NCBI GenBank assembly: GCA_036417435.1
Contig: CM070903.1
Span: forward strand, 4,573,501-4,637,500
Length of the DNA: 64,000 bases
Source of the DNA: Inia geoffrensis
Taxonomy: Eukaryota > Chordata > Mammalia > Artiodactyla > Iniidae
Direction: 5' to 3'
Below, one piece after another: positions 41,400-51,010 of the stretch (positions are counted from its first letter, which is position 1; the number at the start of each line of letters is the position of its first letter). The translations under genes and the position numbers were made by a program. Below the pieces are notes generated by a model. It made no database searches, was not told the origin of the DNA, and saw nothing but the letters and a program-made list of their open reading frames with translations.

Positions 41400-41605
41400 A
41401 TTGTGGCCCAGGCTCTTTACTACATGCCAGCTCTTCTGCCACCTCTCGGACGAAGCTGACACAGAGCGTTTGTTCCAGGCTCCAGCAATGGTTCTTCAGG
41501 GACTAGCGTCCAGGGCAGTGAGAAGTGAGGTTAGGGGACATTACTTTCCCATTTCACTGATGAGGAAACGGAATTCACAAAAGGACAAGGGCCAGAGAGG
41601 ACACA
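41400..41605 (-). mobile_element. MIR SINE, antisense
   Basis: TTTACTACATGCCAGCTCTT, then TTCCCATTTCACTGATGAGG and AAACGGAATTCACAAAAGGA are the antisense MIR order, with an insertion or highly diverged middle. Confidence 0.65.
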
Positions 41606-41849
41606 TCTAGAAGCAGCAATGAAAGCTTCATAGAAATGTGAAATTACTATGTCCAGAGGATGACTTTATACCACGTGGTGTCAGCGTGAGGAGTGGCATA
41701 TGGTAACTCGCCCCAGATCAGCCAGGGCTTCTCTATCAGCTGCCTTGTCTCATAAGTTCCTGTGGAATCCACTTCCACTGATGTTCTCCCAGAGTTGCAA
41801 TGCCGATGCAGCCCTCACCCACTTTATTAGAGGACCTGGGTGTCATCCG

Positions 41850-42036
41850 CGTCTGACAGGAACACGCGGGATCGCCGAAGCCACCAGATGCCTGGAGACA
41901 GGCATGGCTTCTCCCCCAGAGCCCCAGAAGCTACCAACCCTGCCAACACCTTGATCTTGAACTTATAGTTCTGTTGTCTTAAGGCCACCCTGTTGGCGGC
42001 AATTTTTTGCAGCAGCCCTAGGAAACTGACACAAGC
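41850..42036 (+). mobile_element. MaLR (MLT1-like) LTR, 3' part
   Basis: CCAACCCTGCCAACACCTTG, ATCTTGAACTTATAGTTCTG, TTGTCTTAAGGCCACCCTGT and GCAGCAGCCCTAGGAAACTG, then ACACAAG, match the last 190 bases of an MLT1-type LTR. Its 5' half is not recognisable. Confidence 0.75.
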
Positions 42037-42384
42037 AACATGCAAGATTCTCATGCGATCTTATGTTAAAACCTACATCCTCAAAGAAATCTGCTCTATG
42101 GCACTTGCTTTCGTGACTGGGGGTAAGTGTTTCGTCTGTAGCTGTAGAGATTTCTCCACGGCGAATGTGGAAACCCTTGTCTTCATCTCAATCTGTGCCC
42201 TTCACAAGGGAAATTCGGAAGGCTTCTCAGAGCTCATTGCTCTGGGCTTTTCCATGCTACCTCCTGTTACTTTCCTCCTACACACACCAGCCCACCTGCC
42301 CTCAGGAACCCAGTTTCTGGGTGTGCAAATCAGCAAGCTACTCACTGTCAAAATCTCTCCCATGAGGGTTCCTCCTCTTGGCTT
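42037..42384. other. No recognised feature
   Basis: Unclassified spacer between an LTR fragment and an L2. Confidence 0.35.
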
Positions 42385-43125
42385 TAGCTGAAACCTGCTT
42401 TTACCTGAGGACAAGGTTCCCGTGGGCTCTCACAGGGAAGCTTGTCCTCCTGCGTTCCTGGACCACAGGGATCCAAAGTGGGGTCCCGTGCTCTCTGTCC
42501 CTCACCTGTAACCCCAGTCACGCCTTGATCCTTAGGAGGCGTGCACCTCCTTGCGACACTGCCCTTCATCACTTCTCCCGGCCGTGCTCCGTCCTCCGCC
42601 TGGCCACGCCCCTCATCCTGGGAGACCTTGGCTCTAGACCCATGGTTGCCCCCTGATGCCGAATCCTGACATCCTTACTTGGTGCTCTGGTTCTTAACCT
42701 TCTCCTCCAGGGGGGTCCCTATCTCACTCCCCTTTAGTTTTCACTCTCCGTGTTTGTTATTCCCAGAACCATCCCCTGTTCTTCACAGCCAAATTTGGTG
42801 AAAACTTGTTCACACCCATGGCTTCCATTTCTCCTTCCCACCCAATCCAAGTCCTCTGTCACTGGGTGTCCATCATACCCTGAAAAGGCTGCAAAACCCC
42901 GTGCATCCTTCCTGGTCCTTCTTCACCTGCCTTCCCTGCAGCCTGGCCACTGTGGACCACATGCTCCTTAAAATATGTCCCCCAGCCCCTCCGCGCTGTT
43001 TGCATACTTGCTTGGTCTCCTGTCTACATCTGTGCTCCTTTTTCATGTGTGTGGAGCTTCATTGTCCTGCACTCAGATACTGAATGTTGGTCCTTCCCGG
43101 TGGCTGTCCAAGGACATGTTTTCTT
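42385..43125 (+). mobile_element. L2 LINE, ORF2 internal region
   Basis: GCTGAAACCTGCTTTTACCT, GCCTTCCCTGCAGCCTGGCC, ACTGTGGACCACATGCTCCT and ACTGAATGTTGGTCCTTCCC line up with the endonuclease-to-reverse-transcriptase part of L2 in sense orientation, well upstream of the other L2 fragments here. The frame is broken throughout. A SINE ends the recognisable part. Confidence 0.6.
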
Positions 43126-43349
43126 TTCTTTTCTTTTTTCTTTTTTTTTTTTTTTGCGGTACGCGGGCCTCTCACCGTTGCGGCCTCTCCCGTCGCGGAG
43201 CACAGGCTCCGGATGCGCAGGCTCAGCGGCCACGGCTCACGGCGGCCCAGCCGCTCCGCGGCACGTAGGATCTTCCCGGACCGGGGCACGACCCCGCGCC
43301 CCCTGCATCGGCAGGGGGACTCTCAACCACTGCGTCACCGGGGAAGCCC
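43126..43349 (-). mobile_element. CHR-type SINE, short form
   Basis: The T-rich tail spans 43126-43155 and the head ends at about 43349. A small indel places CGGCGGCCC where other copies read CGGGCCC, near 43241. CpGs are mostly preserved. The flanks are T/C-rich, so the duplication cannot be fixed. Confidence 0.93.
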
Positions 43350-43362
43350 TTTCTTTTTTAAA

Positions 43363-43662
43363 AAAAATATAACATTTATTAAGCCCTTAGCATGTGCCAG
43401 GCATGACAAAAATCAGTAACAAAGTAATGGACAGTTGTTGAGAGCTTACCTGGGCCACAGGTGCTGTAGCACTATACGACTTTAGCAACAATAAAGTTGT
43501 GGAAATACCAGCTGACATTTACTGAGTGCTAACTATGTGTCAAGCTCTGTGTTAAGTGATTTTGATAATAACAAAATAATAAGAAGCCGATAGCCGCTGC
43601 TGCTGTACCAGGTCCCTCTGTAGCCCCAAAGTGCGTGCGTTATCCCACTGAGTTTTCCCAAT
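43363..43662 (-). mobile_element. MIR-like SINE sequence, antisense
   Basis: Two antisense pieces: AACATTTATTAAGCCCTTAG with CATGTGCCAGGCATGACAAA, and GCTGACATTTACTGAGTGCT with AACTATGTGTCAAGCTCTGT, then TTATCCCACTGAGTTTTCCC. The repeated start suggests two separate MIR or L2-tail insertions and not one element. Confidence 0.65.
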
Positions 43663-43675
43663 GACTTTTAATTTT

Positions 43676-43771
43676 TTTTAATAGTTAAAAAATTTAAAAA
43701 AAAATTTTATTGAAGTGTAGTTGATTTACAATGTAGTGTTAATTTCTTCTGTACAGCAAAGTGACTCCGTT

Positions 43772-43803
<32 letters not shown>

Positions 43804-43905
43804 TCTTTTTCTTATTCTTTTCCATCATGTTCTGTCACAGGATATTGAATATATTGATAACTCCCTGTGCTCTACAGTAGGATCTTGCTGTTTATAGGAC
43901 CTCTT
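43676..43905 (-). mobile_element. L1 3' UTR, antisense
   Basis: TTTTATTGAAGTGTAGTTGA, TTTACAATGTAGTGTTAATT, CTGTACAGCAAAGTGACTCC and CTCCCTGTGCTCTACAGTAG are the reverse of an ungulate/cetacean L1 3' end. A (TA)n stretch lies at 43771-43802. Confidence 0.88.
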
Positions 43906-43954
43906 TTCCATTTGCATAAACCCCTGAACTACCTCAAGCACGTCTGTTGTTTCC

Positions 43955-44811
43955 ATAATGACCTCTCCCGAGAACTCCCCAAACTGCATTTACGTCCTGG
44001 ACATTTCTCCTAAGCTTCTGCTGAAATGAGCCACCTTGGCCCACGAGACAACTCCATCTGGTGTGTTCAAAATGAAAATAAATTCCCTGCCCCCAAAGCC
44101 TGTTTCACCTTCTAGAATCTCTTCCTCAGGGACTACAACATCTGTCAAGTTGCCCAAGCCAGATGGCTGTGTGTCTTCCTTGACTGCCGTCTCCCTCCCC
44201 CACCTCCCAAATCCAATCCGTCCCCTCACGTTGTTTCTAGAAGCATCTAGTTCTCTCCATTTCCTCAGCAGCTACCCTTTTCTGCCATCTTGGACCTGGA
44301 TTATTGTGACAGCTCCTGACTACGGTTCCGGACACGAACCTTCCCAATGCGCTTCTCTCTGCAGCCAAGAGTCTATTGAAAATGCAAATGTGTCCACGAC
44401 TCGATTTGCTTGAATGCTTCAAAGGCCCCCAACCCCCATTCATGCCGCGGGACACCTTCCTCCCCAGTGCACCTCTTGCTTCTAGAACTCGGCCCAGGGC
44501 ACGATGCCCATCCTTCTCGTTCTCGTTCTTTCCCTCCCCTCGCCTCTCTAACTGCTAAGCTAAGCCTTTGTCCTTAGATTTTCCCCTCCCTGGGAAACCT
44601 GCCTCTCCCTCTGCCCCCATCCTTTGTTGACCAAGCCGCCCTTATCATCCGTCCGTCGGGACCGACTTCACCCTCTCTCTGAAACCATCCCCAACCCCCC
44701 AAGTGGCGTGCTTCCTACTTACCTTTCTGTAACACTTGTGTGCACTTTACCAAAGTGTCTTCGTATGTTGCACCCCCCTCTATTCTGTCAGCTGTAATCT
44801 GTCACCGTGTT
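43955..44811 (+). mobile_element. L2 LINE 3' third (split by a SINE)
   Basis: L2 order is clear: TGACCTCTCCCGAGAACTCC, GTGTCTTCCTTGACTGCCGT, TGGACCTGGATTATTGTGAC, CTCTCTGCAGCCAAGAGTCT and TACCTTTCTGTAACACTTGT. The element is interrupted by a SINE and resumes at about 45039. The reverse-transcriptase tail is not open. Confidence 0.85.
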
Positions 44812-44813
44812 TT

Positions 44814-45023
44814 TTGTTTTGTTTTGTTTTCTGCGGTACGCGGGCCTCTCACTGCTGTGGCCTCTCCCATTGCGGAGCACAGGCTCCGGATGCGCAGGCC
44901 CAGCGGCCACGGCTCACGGGCCCAGCTGCTCTGTGGCACGTGGGATCCTCCCGGACCGGGACACGAACCCGCGTCCCCTGCATTGGCAGGCGGACTCCCA
45001 ACCACTGCGTCACCAGGGAAGCC
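44814..45023 (-). mobile_element. CHR-type SINE, short form, inside an L2
   Basis: The exact 15-base duplication CTGTCACCGTGTTTT at 44799-44813 and 45024-45038 brackets the insertion. The tail is (TTTTG)n. Box B reads in reverse as GGACACGAACCCG, equal to GTTCGTGTCC in sense. Confidence 0.96.
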
Positions 45024-45038
45024 CTGTCACCGTGTTTT

Positions 45039-45110
45039 GTCCTCTGTTCTATCCCTGGTGATTAGCACATCACAGTCATTTAGTACGTATCTGTTCAATG
45101 AATGAATAAA
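45039..45110 (+). mobile_element. L2 LINE 3' terminus (continuation)
   Basis: CTATCCCTGGTGATTAGCAC, AGTCATTTAGTACGTATCTG and TTCAATGAATGAATAAAAGG complete the L2 interrupted at 44811. Confidence 0.85.
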
Positions 45111-45194
45111 AGGGGGTTTGTGAGAGTTAAATGGGATACTGCACACGGCTCATACTCAGCTCTTGCAAAAACAGGTATAGATAGTTTGACTCTT

Positions 45195-45388
45195 TGAGAT
45201 TCTTCACGTGAGATCATGTGGTGTTTGCCCTTCTGTGACTGATTCTCTTCCTCTGCAGCACGTTCTCCAGGTTCATCCCCTTTGTCCCATATGGCAGGAT
45301 TCCCTTCCTTTTAAAGGCTAAGAGTAGAAAGGTGGTTTCCAGGGGCTGGAGGGAGGGGAAATGGGGGGCACTAGTCAAAGGTATGTGC
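45195..45388. mobile_element. L1M piece with internal inversion
   Basis: Positions 45195-45315 are antisense L1 3'-end sequence (CATGTGGTGTTTGCCCTTCT, TCCCATATGGCAGGATTCCC). From 45316 the sequence turns to sense (AGAGTAGAAAGGTGGTTTCC, AGGGGCTGGAGGGAGGGGAA). Both pieces are of the older L1M type, so the join looks like a 5' inversion at insertion. Confidence 0.7.
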
Positions 45389-45728
45389 TATCGATTATAT
45401 GCAGAATCTAAAAAAAGATAATACAAATGAACTTATTTACAAAACAGAAACAGACATCGAAAACAAACCTATGATTTCCAAAGGGGAAAGGGAGGAGAGG
45501 GATAAATTGGGAGCTTGGGATTAATGTATACACACTACTATATATAAAATAGATGAACAACAGGACCTACTGTAGAGCACAGGGAACTATGCTCAGTAAA
45601 CTGTAATAACTTAAATGGGAAAAGAGTTTGGAAAAATAATATATGTATAAGTGAATCACTTTGCTTACACCTGAAGCTAACACAACATTGTTAATCAACT
45701 ATAGTCCAATATAAAATTAAAAATCCAC
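45389..45728 (+). mobile_element. Younger L1 3' end nested in L1M
   Basis: TATATGCAGAATCTAAAAAA, ACAGGACCTACTGTAGAGCA and AACACAACATTGTTAATCAA, then TCCAATATAAAATTAAAA, give a truncated ungulate/cetacean L1 of about 340 bases inside the older L1M, whose 3' UTR resumes at 45735. Confidence 0.85.
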
Positions 45729-45734
45729 AAAGTT

Positions 45735-46010
45735 TTGGTTACACAAGAAGAATGAGCCTCAAATCTCCACTCTATAGCCTATAGTTAATGATTCTGTAGT
45801 GTTTACTTAAACGTTTGCTGAGAGGGTAGATTTTATGTGAAATGTTAAGACAGCAGGAGGAATCTTTGGAGATGATGAGTATGTTCATGGCATTGATCTT
45901 GGTGATGGGTTTGTGGTGTATCCTTATCTCCAAACATTAAGGTATGTATTAAATATGTACAGCTTTTTTGTAGGTCAACTCTACCTCAATCAAATTTGTT
46001 TTAGACAGGT
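45735..46010 (+). mobile_element. L1M-type 3' UTR (continuation)
   Basis: CTATAGTTAATGATTCTGTA, GTTTGCTGAGAGGGTAGATT, GATGAGTATGTTCATGGCAT and GTAGGTCAACTCTACCTCAA are the terminal part of an L1M element and continue the piece that ends at 45388. Confidence 0.75.
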
Positions 46011-46509
46011 AAAGGTATTATTACTGTGAAGAGTGATAATCCGAAGCCCAAATGTCTGGGTGCAGTGCCACCCAGGCCATGGCGTTCAGTGGGTGCATGA
46101 AGGTTGCAGCAGGACTATACCTTCCAGGGCTGCTCCTCTATGATTAGAGCCAGGGCCTGCAGTAGCTCTGTTGCCCTGACAAAGTAGTTCAAGTCATAGT
46201 TGGATGCAGTTTCCTGTCACTCATGGGAAATGTCACCTTGTTTTACATCAAAGTGTGTGCCAGCCACTGCTCAGGGTGATGCTGGATCCTTGCAGGCATG
46301 AGCGCTGGGAATGGGCTCCAGCCTCAGAGAAGACACTGTCTTGGGCTCTAGTGAGGGGCTGACCTTTGCACCCTCAGATGGCCTTGAGGCTGGTGGGGGG
46401 GTTGGGAGAGCTAGAGCCACTCAATCAGGAATGCTGAAATTCAGTTTCAGGAAATTTAAAGACACATGTTTAGGACATTGTTTAAAGACGCCCCACAATT
46501 CTGTTTGGT
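46011..46509. other. No recognised feature
   Basis: Unclassified sequence without a credible frame. Confidence 0.4.
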
Positions 46510-46660
46510 TGACTTGTAGAAATAATTCTCTCTGACCTTGGACAGATTTCTTATATTTTCTCATTCTTGGTTTCCTCATCTGTAAATTGGGTACAATTTC
46601 TACTTATCTCAGAAGGGCACCCTAAAGAGCAAAAGACTGAAAGCACACATAGTCCCTTTT
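46510..46660 (+). mobile_element. MIR SINE, sense
   Basis: CTGACCTTGGACAGATTTCT, TGGTTTCCTCATCTGTAAAT and TGGGTACAATTTCTACTTAT give the MIR core in forward order. Confidence 0.85.
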
Positions 46661-47219
46661 AGTTGGTTTGTGCTGGGCACCTAGCTGTTTTCTGTTAGCT
46701 GCAGACCAGCACAGCACTGGGAGCAGAGCCCCCACGTTCACGGAGTCCAGGTGGCACACAGTACGCCTGCTTGCAGGGAGCATTGGTCTACTTGCCTCTT
46801 TAACATACAGGGTGTCTTAGCTTGCAGTTTGGGCCACAAAAGGAAGGATGAAACAGGATGAAGACCAGCTGGGCTGTTGAGTTAATTAGTGGTAAGAGAT
46901 TTCCCCACTCATAAGGAGGCAGGTTGCAGACCCTGGAACCAGGCTGCTGGAGCTCCATCAGCAGCTCCAATCCCGGGCTAAAATCTGTATGCACTGCTCC
47001 TGTTGGCTACTGTAGGTTCTGTTCATCTTTACTAATCTGCTTAGAATTTCCCACTCATTTCTGGCACCTGGCAATTTCTCCTTTGAGATTGCTGTGTATT
47101 TAAAATAAAGAATCATTTTTGTTATATTTTATCCAGCATTTCTCTTTGTTTTTGTATAGCATGCGGTAGAACTACACCACAATTCTCTATATTGCCAGAA
47201 ATTATTCTCCTTTAACATC
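46661..47219. other. No recognised feature
   Basis: Unclassified. It becomes AT-rich from about 47,080 towards the L1 fragment. Confidence 0.35.
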
Positions 47220-47668
47220 CTTAATATTATGTATGCCTGCCAGACTTGCTAGAGGTTAGTCTATTTTACTGGTCTTTGTGAAGAATTAGCTCTCAATTTT
47301 ACTTATCAATCTACTAACTTTTAAAGAGGGGCTATTTTTATCTAATTATCTCCATTAATTCTTTCCTTTAGGTTTACTTAATGTTTAGTTGTTTTGATTT
47401 CTTTAGTTGAATGCTTGCCCCATTTAGTTTCAATCTCTGTAGTTTTCCAATAAAACCATAATGGTTCTTTGAATTACTGATGTTCTCCATCCTATAGGTG
47501 TTGATAACTAGTGTTCACATGGCAATTTCTTTTTTACCACGGGAGCTATTTAGCAAACTGCTTTTATGGTTTCCAGTTGACTAGACTCTTTGGGGGTGTT
47601 CTTTTAGAGTATTTGACATTATGATCAGAGGTCATGCTAATGTAAGCTTTCTACTGTTTTGAAAATAG
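47220..47668 (-). mobile_element. Old L1 ORF2 fragment, antisense
   Basis: In reverse order TTTTACTGGTCTTTGTGAAG, ATTAGCTCTCAATTTTACTT, CTCCATTAATTCTTTCCTTT and ATTTGACATTATGATCAGAG correspond to the ORF2 region between the conserved catalytic blocks of L1. Many stops are present, so it is a relic. Confidence 0.7.
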
Positions 47669-48284
47669 TGAACTTTTTTTTTGGAGACAGCTTTTCTTTT
47701 TGATGTGAGGGAAAAAGATGGAGAAACTAAAGTTAGACTCAGAAAGGAAGGGGAGTATGGAAGGAAGGGCAGGAAACCCTGGGCAGACAAGCATATTAGG
47801 TTCACCTCCCAGTGGGCGCCGGCAGGTGTGGAGATAGAGAAATTCCAGAAGGAAATTTATCCCATAGGCTCCGTTGTCAGTGTCATTGCAGAAAATGAGG
47901 GAGAGCCCAGGGCTCAGCTGTTTCCTTCTCACTCGTTCCTTCTGAGCTACATGTTCTCAGCTCACTTCAGTGTTTCCTGGTGCCGGATGCTGTAGGAGGG
48001 CACAGATTGCAGCCAGGTGAGGGGCTGGCACCCAGTGTTACTGGGAAATGGCCACTTTTCCCACTCTGTTCCCTGCCTTGCTGTAGCAGGAAGACTAAAG
48101 AGACGGGAACTAAACATTCCTGCAACACAAACCCACCTTGCAGGCACCGCGTATACCGGACTGGACTCTGTCAATTGCTATGGGCTACACCTGTGACACA
48201 GCAGCGACTGATGCCCTTCAAGGACTCCAAGGCTCTGCAGCTTTCTGAAGGGCAGGAGTAAGTCCAACGTAGACTTGGAGAGGC
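47669..48284. other. No recognised feature
   Basis: Unclassified. Frames of 93-104 codons exist on both strands without any known domain. Confidence 0.4.
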
Positions 48285-48425
48285 AGCAGAGCGTCACAGA
48301 AATCTTGAGAGTCAGACCAGCTTGGGCTCACGTGCACATCCACTGTGCATTAGCTGTGTGACCTGCTGAGGGTCCTGACCTGGTTTTCCACGTGTAAGGA
48401 GCTGTACCTCATAGGGTCAACACAA
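48285..48425 (+). mobile_element. MIR SINE, sense
   Basis: GAGAGTCAGACCAGCTTGGG, CATTAGCTGTGTGACCTGCT, GACCTGGTTTTCCACGTGTA and CTCATAGGGTCAACACAAG follow MIR from head to core. Confidence 0.8.
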
Positions 48426-48584
48426 GGGGTCCTTAGCTAGGCTTGAGGGAGCACACTCAGCACCCTCTTCGCACGGGATCAACATTAACCCCCTTGGCAG
48501 GTGCTTCGTCCTTGACCTCCCTGTAGCGGCGGGCACTTCCGTCCTCTGGAAGACCTCTTGCATCCAGGCCACCCTGTCCTGTCC

Positions 48585-49225
48585 CTGCAGTCTGGGACCA
48601 GCTTCCTCCCGCTCTCCTGGGCTGGAAACCTCTGAGTCAGAAGTACTTAGCTTCCTCCTCCTCGCGTGTCCCACATCCCATCAACTGTCACATGCTCTCG
48701 AGCCTCATTCTGCAGCCTCTCACATCAGCCATGGCATCTGCCCTCTCTTTTCTATTCCCATCATCATCCCTGTAATTCAGATCCTCAGTACCTTGCATGT
48801 GGACCTGGGCAAACACCTTCTCATTTGTCTCGGCTCTATGGTTTCTTCCTCTCCTCCACCCGACACACTGTGGCTAGGCGAATCTTTATGAAGTATGGCT
48901 CTGATTTCATGGGTTCCTTGCTCCTGCATTTTTAGTGGGTTCCCATTGCCTACCAAACATGGCCACACTCCACAGCCTTCCATTCGGGTCTTCTGGATTG
49001 GAACCCCATTGCTGAGTCCAAGCTGTCCCTCCGTTACTTTCTTCCAGTGTCTGTGTTCCTGCTTCAGTCTCCTTGTTCTCTCCAACCCATCTCGAGCTCT
49101 ATTCATCTGTGCCGTGGTCCTCACTCTTCCGTCAGTGCATCCCTTCCTCCTGTAGATCACTCTCCAGCTAACCCACATAGAGACATCTCCCTCCTTGGGT
49201 CCTGCACAGAACTCATCTTGCACTT
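48585..49225 (+). mobile_element. L2/CR1-like LINE 3' region
   Basis: GTGGCTAGGCGAATCTTTAT, CTCTGATTTCATGGGTTCCT, TAGTGGGTTCCCATTGCCTA and CCATCTCGAGCTCTATTCAT fit the 3' ORF part of a CR1/L2-clade LINE. Whether L2 or L3/CR1 cannot be decided by eye. Confidence 0.6.
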
Positions 49226-49239
49226 CACAGAAGATGTCA

Positions 49240-49288
49240 GGGTGTAGAGAAAAGACAATGCACTTGGAACTTGGTCATACTTAGGGCT
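49240..49288 (+). mobile_element. MIR SINE head (split by an L1)
   Basis: GTGTAGAGAAAAGACAATGC, then ACTTGGAACTTGGTCA match the MIR start. The rest of the MIR follows the L1 insertion at 49619. Confidence 0.6.
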
Positions 49289-49618
49289 TTTTTAAAATTA
49301 ATTTTTATTGGAGTATAGTTGATTTACAATGTTGTGTTAGTTTCTGCTGTACAGCAAAGTGAATCAGTTGTACATATACATATATCAACTCTTTTTTAGA
49401 TTCTTTTCCCATATAGGTCATTACAGAGTATTGAGTAGAGTTCCATGTGCTATACAGCAGGTTCTTATTAGTTATCTATTTTATACGTAGTAGTGTGTAT
49501 ATGTCAGTCCAAATCTCTCAATTTATCCCTATCCACCCTTTCCCCCTTGGTAACCGTAAGTTTGTTTTCTACATCTGTGACTATTTCTGTTTTGTAAATA
49601 GGTTCATTGGTACCATAT
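49289..49618 (-). mobile_element. L1 3' UTR, antisense, inside a MIR
   Basis: TTTTATTGGAGTATAGTTGA, GTTTCTGCTGTACAGCAAAG, CTATACAGCAGGTTCTTATT and TTGTAAATAGGTTCATTGGT are the reverse L1 3' end, truncated after 330 bases. It is less diverged than the L1M pieces. Confidence 0.9.
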
Positions 49619-49800
49619 TAACTTTGTAACCCAGCTTTGCCACCATTATCTGTGGAAACTTAGGAAAGTTACTTTTCTTCACTGAATCTATTTATTTACC
49701 AAAACCCCCCAAGATGTTATATCGTAGTGCTGTTGAAAGAATGAAAGAAGATATCATGTAAGGCACAGAGCACCCAGAGTGTTAGTTTCTTTCTCTTATG
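49619..49800 (+). mobile_element. MIR SINE core (split by an L1)
   Basis: AACCCAGCTTTGCCACCATT, ATCTGTGGAAACTTAGGAAA and GCTGTTGAAAGAATGAAAGA continue the MIR begun at 49240. Confidence 0.65.
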
Positions 49801-50555
49801 GAATCTTTTATTTCTTACTTGATATAGTCATTCAGGGACATCTTGGTCTCCTCTAAATCAAAGTATGCATGCAAATAACTTAGCCCAGAGCCTGCCACAT
49901 GCTCAACAAATGTGAAGTGTTTTGTTGTTACGGATTTTGTTATTGCTGGAGCATAGGCTCTATAGCTGTGAAGGTTGTGCTTTATTTCCTGGGGTTAAAT
50001 AAAAGAGAAATTAAACCTTATTTGAAAAATAGAAAAACTTTGGTGATGTTCATGAATGTATTGATGTTTTCAAATTTGAATACTTGCATTTGAAATTCTA
50101 ACTTTAATTCTGCCTAAATTTCTTGAAGTTTATTTTCCTCTAAAATCACTGGGGTCGATAATGCGCCCCAGGTTCACCTGCAGTACCATCATAGCGTGAG
50201 GCCATAGCTAGGTTGTTATCAAAGAGCAAGTCAGTGTATTGTTAGAATTACATAACTATAGAACAGTCATGAACCATTTAAACAGAAATATCAATGTATG
50301 TAGGCCCAAAGCCATTCTTTCCCGGTACACCAAAGAGTTCTCATTCTTCTAAATTCTTTGATTCCCAAGGGCTAGAAGAGGGAATTCTAACCAAAGAATT
50401 GTTTGCTATAAACATATGTGTTATCTCAATTTCATTTTAAAATACCAAGGATTTGAAGTGAAAACTGTTGGTTTTCTTTTTAAGGTGTGATGCTCCTTTT
50501 TTGTCCACCCTGTTATCCAAAACTCAAGGCAGCGGCCTCAAACCGTCTTTGAGGT
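49801..50555. other. No recognised feature
   Basis: About 750 bases of AT-rich, unclassified sequence. Confidence 0.4.
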
Positions 50556-51010
50556 TGTGGATGGCAGGATAATGGTACTCCAAAGAGGGCCCTGTCCTAA
50601 CCCTGGACTCTGAGAATATATTACTTTACATGGCAAAGCTGAATTGAGGTTGCAGGTGGAATTAAGGTTGCTAATCAGTTGACCTTTGAATAGGAAGTTT
50701 ATCCCAGATTACCCAAGTGGACCCAATGTAATCACAAGGATATTTAAAACTGGACCAGAGAGTCAGAGTCAGCAACAGAGAAGAAGATGTGACAATGGAC
50801 ACATCACCAGAAAAGAAAAGCTGGAAAAAGAAAACAAAACAGATTCCTCTTAGAGCTTCTAGAAGGAATCCAGCCCTGCTGACACCTTGATTTTAGTCCA
50901 GTGAAACCCATTTGGGACCTCTGGCCTCCAGAACTGTAAGATAAGACATTTGTGTTGTTTTAAATCACTAAATTTGCAGTAATTTGTTGTAGCAGTATTA
51001 GAAAACTCAT
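50556..51010 (+). mobile_element. MaLR (MLT1-like) 5' LTR
   Basis: TCTGAGAATATATTACTTTA, CCCAATGTAATCACAAGGAT, CTGCTGACACCTTGATTTTA, TGGCCTCCAGAACTGTAAGA and TTGTTGTAGCAGTATTAGAA are in LTR order. Unlike the solo copies elsewhere in the window, this LTR is followed by MaLR internal sequence, so it is the 5' LTR of a proviral remnant. Confidence 0.9.

Noticed and set aside
43059..43419. ORFs of 76-111 codons on both strands
   Set aside because: They lie in a SINE and repeat the same SINE-encoded peptides found at every other copy.
49447..49629. 60-codon ORF near 49.5 kb
   Set aside because: It is antisense L1 3' UTR sequence, which is non-coding in L1.
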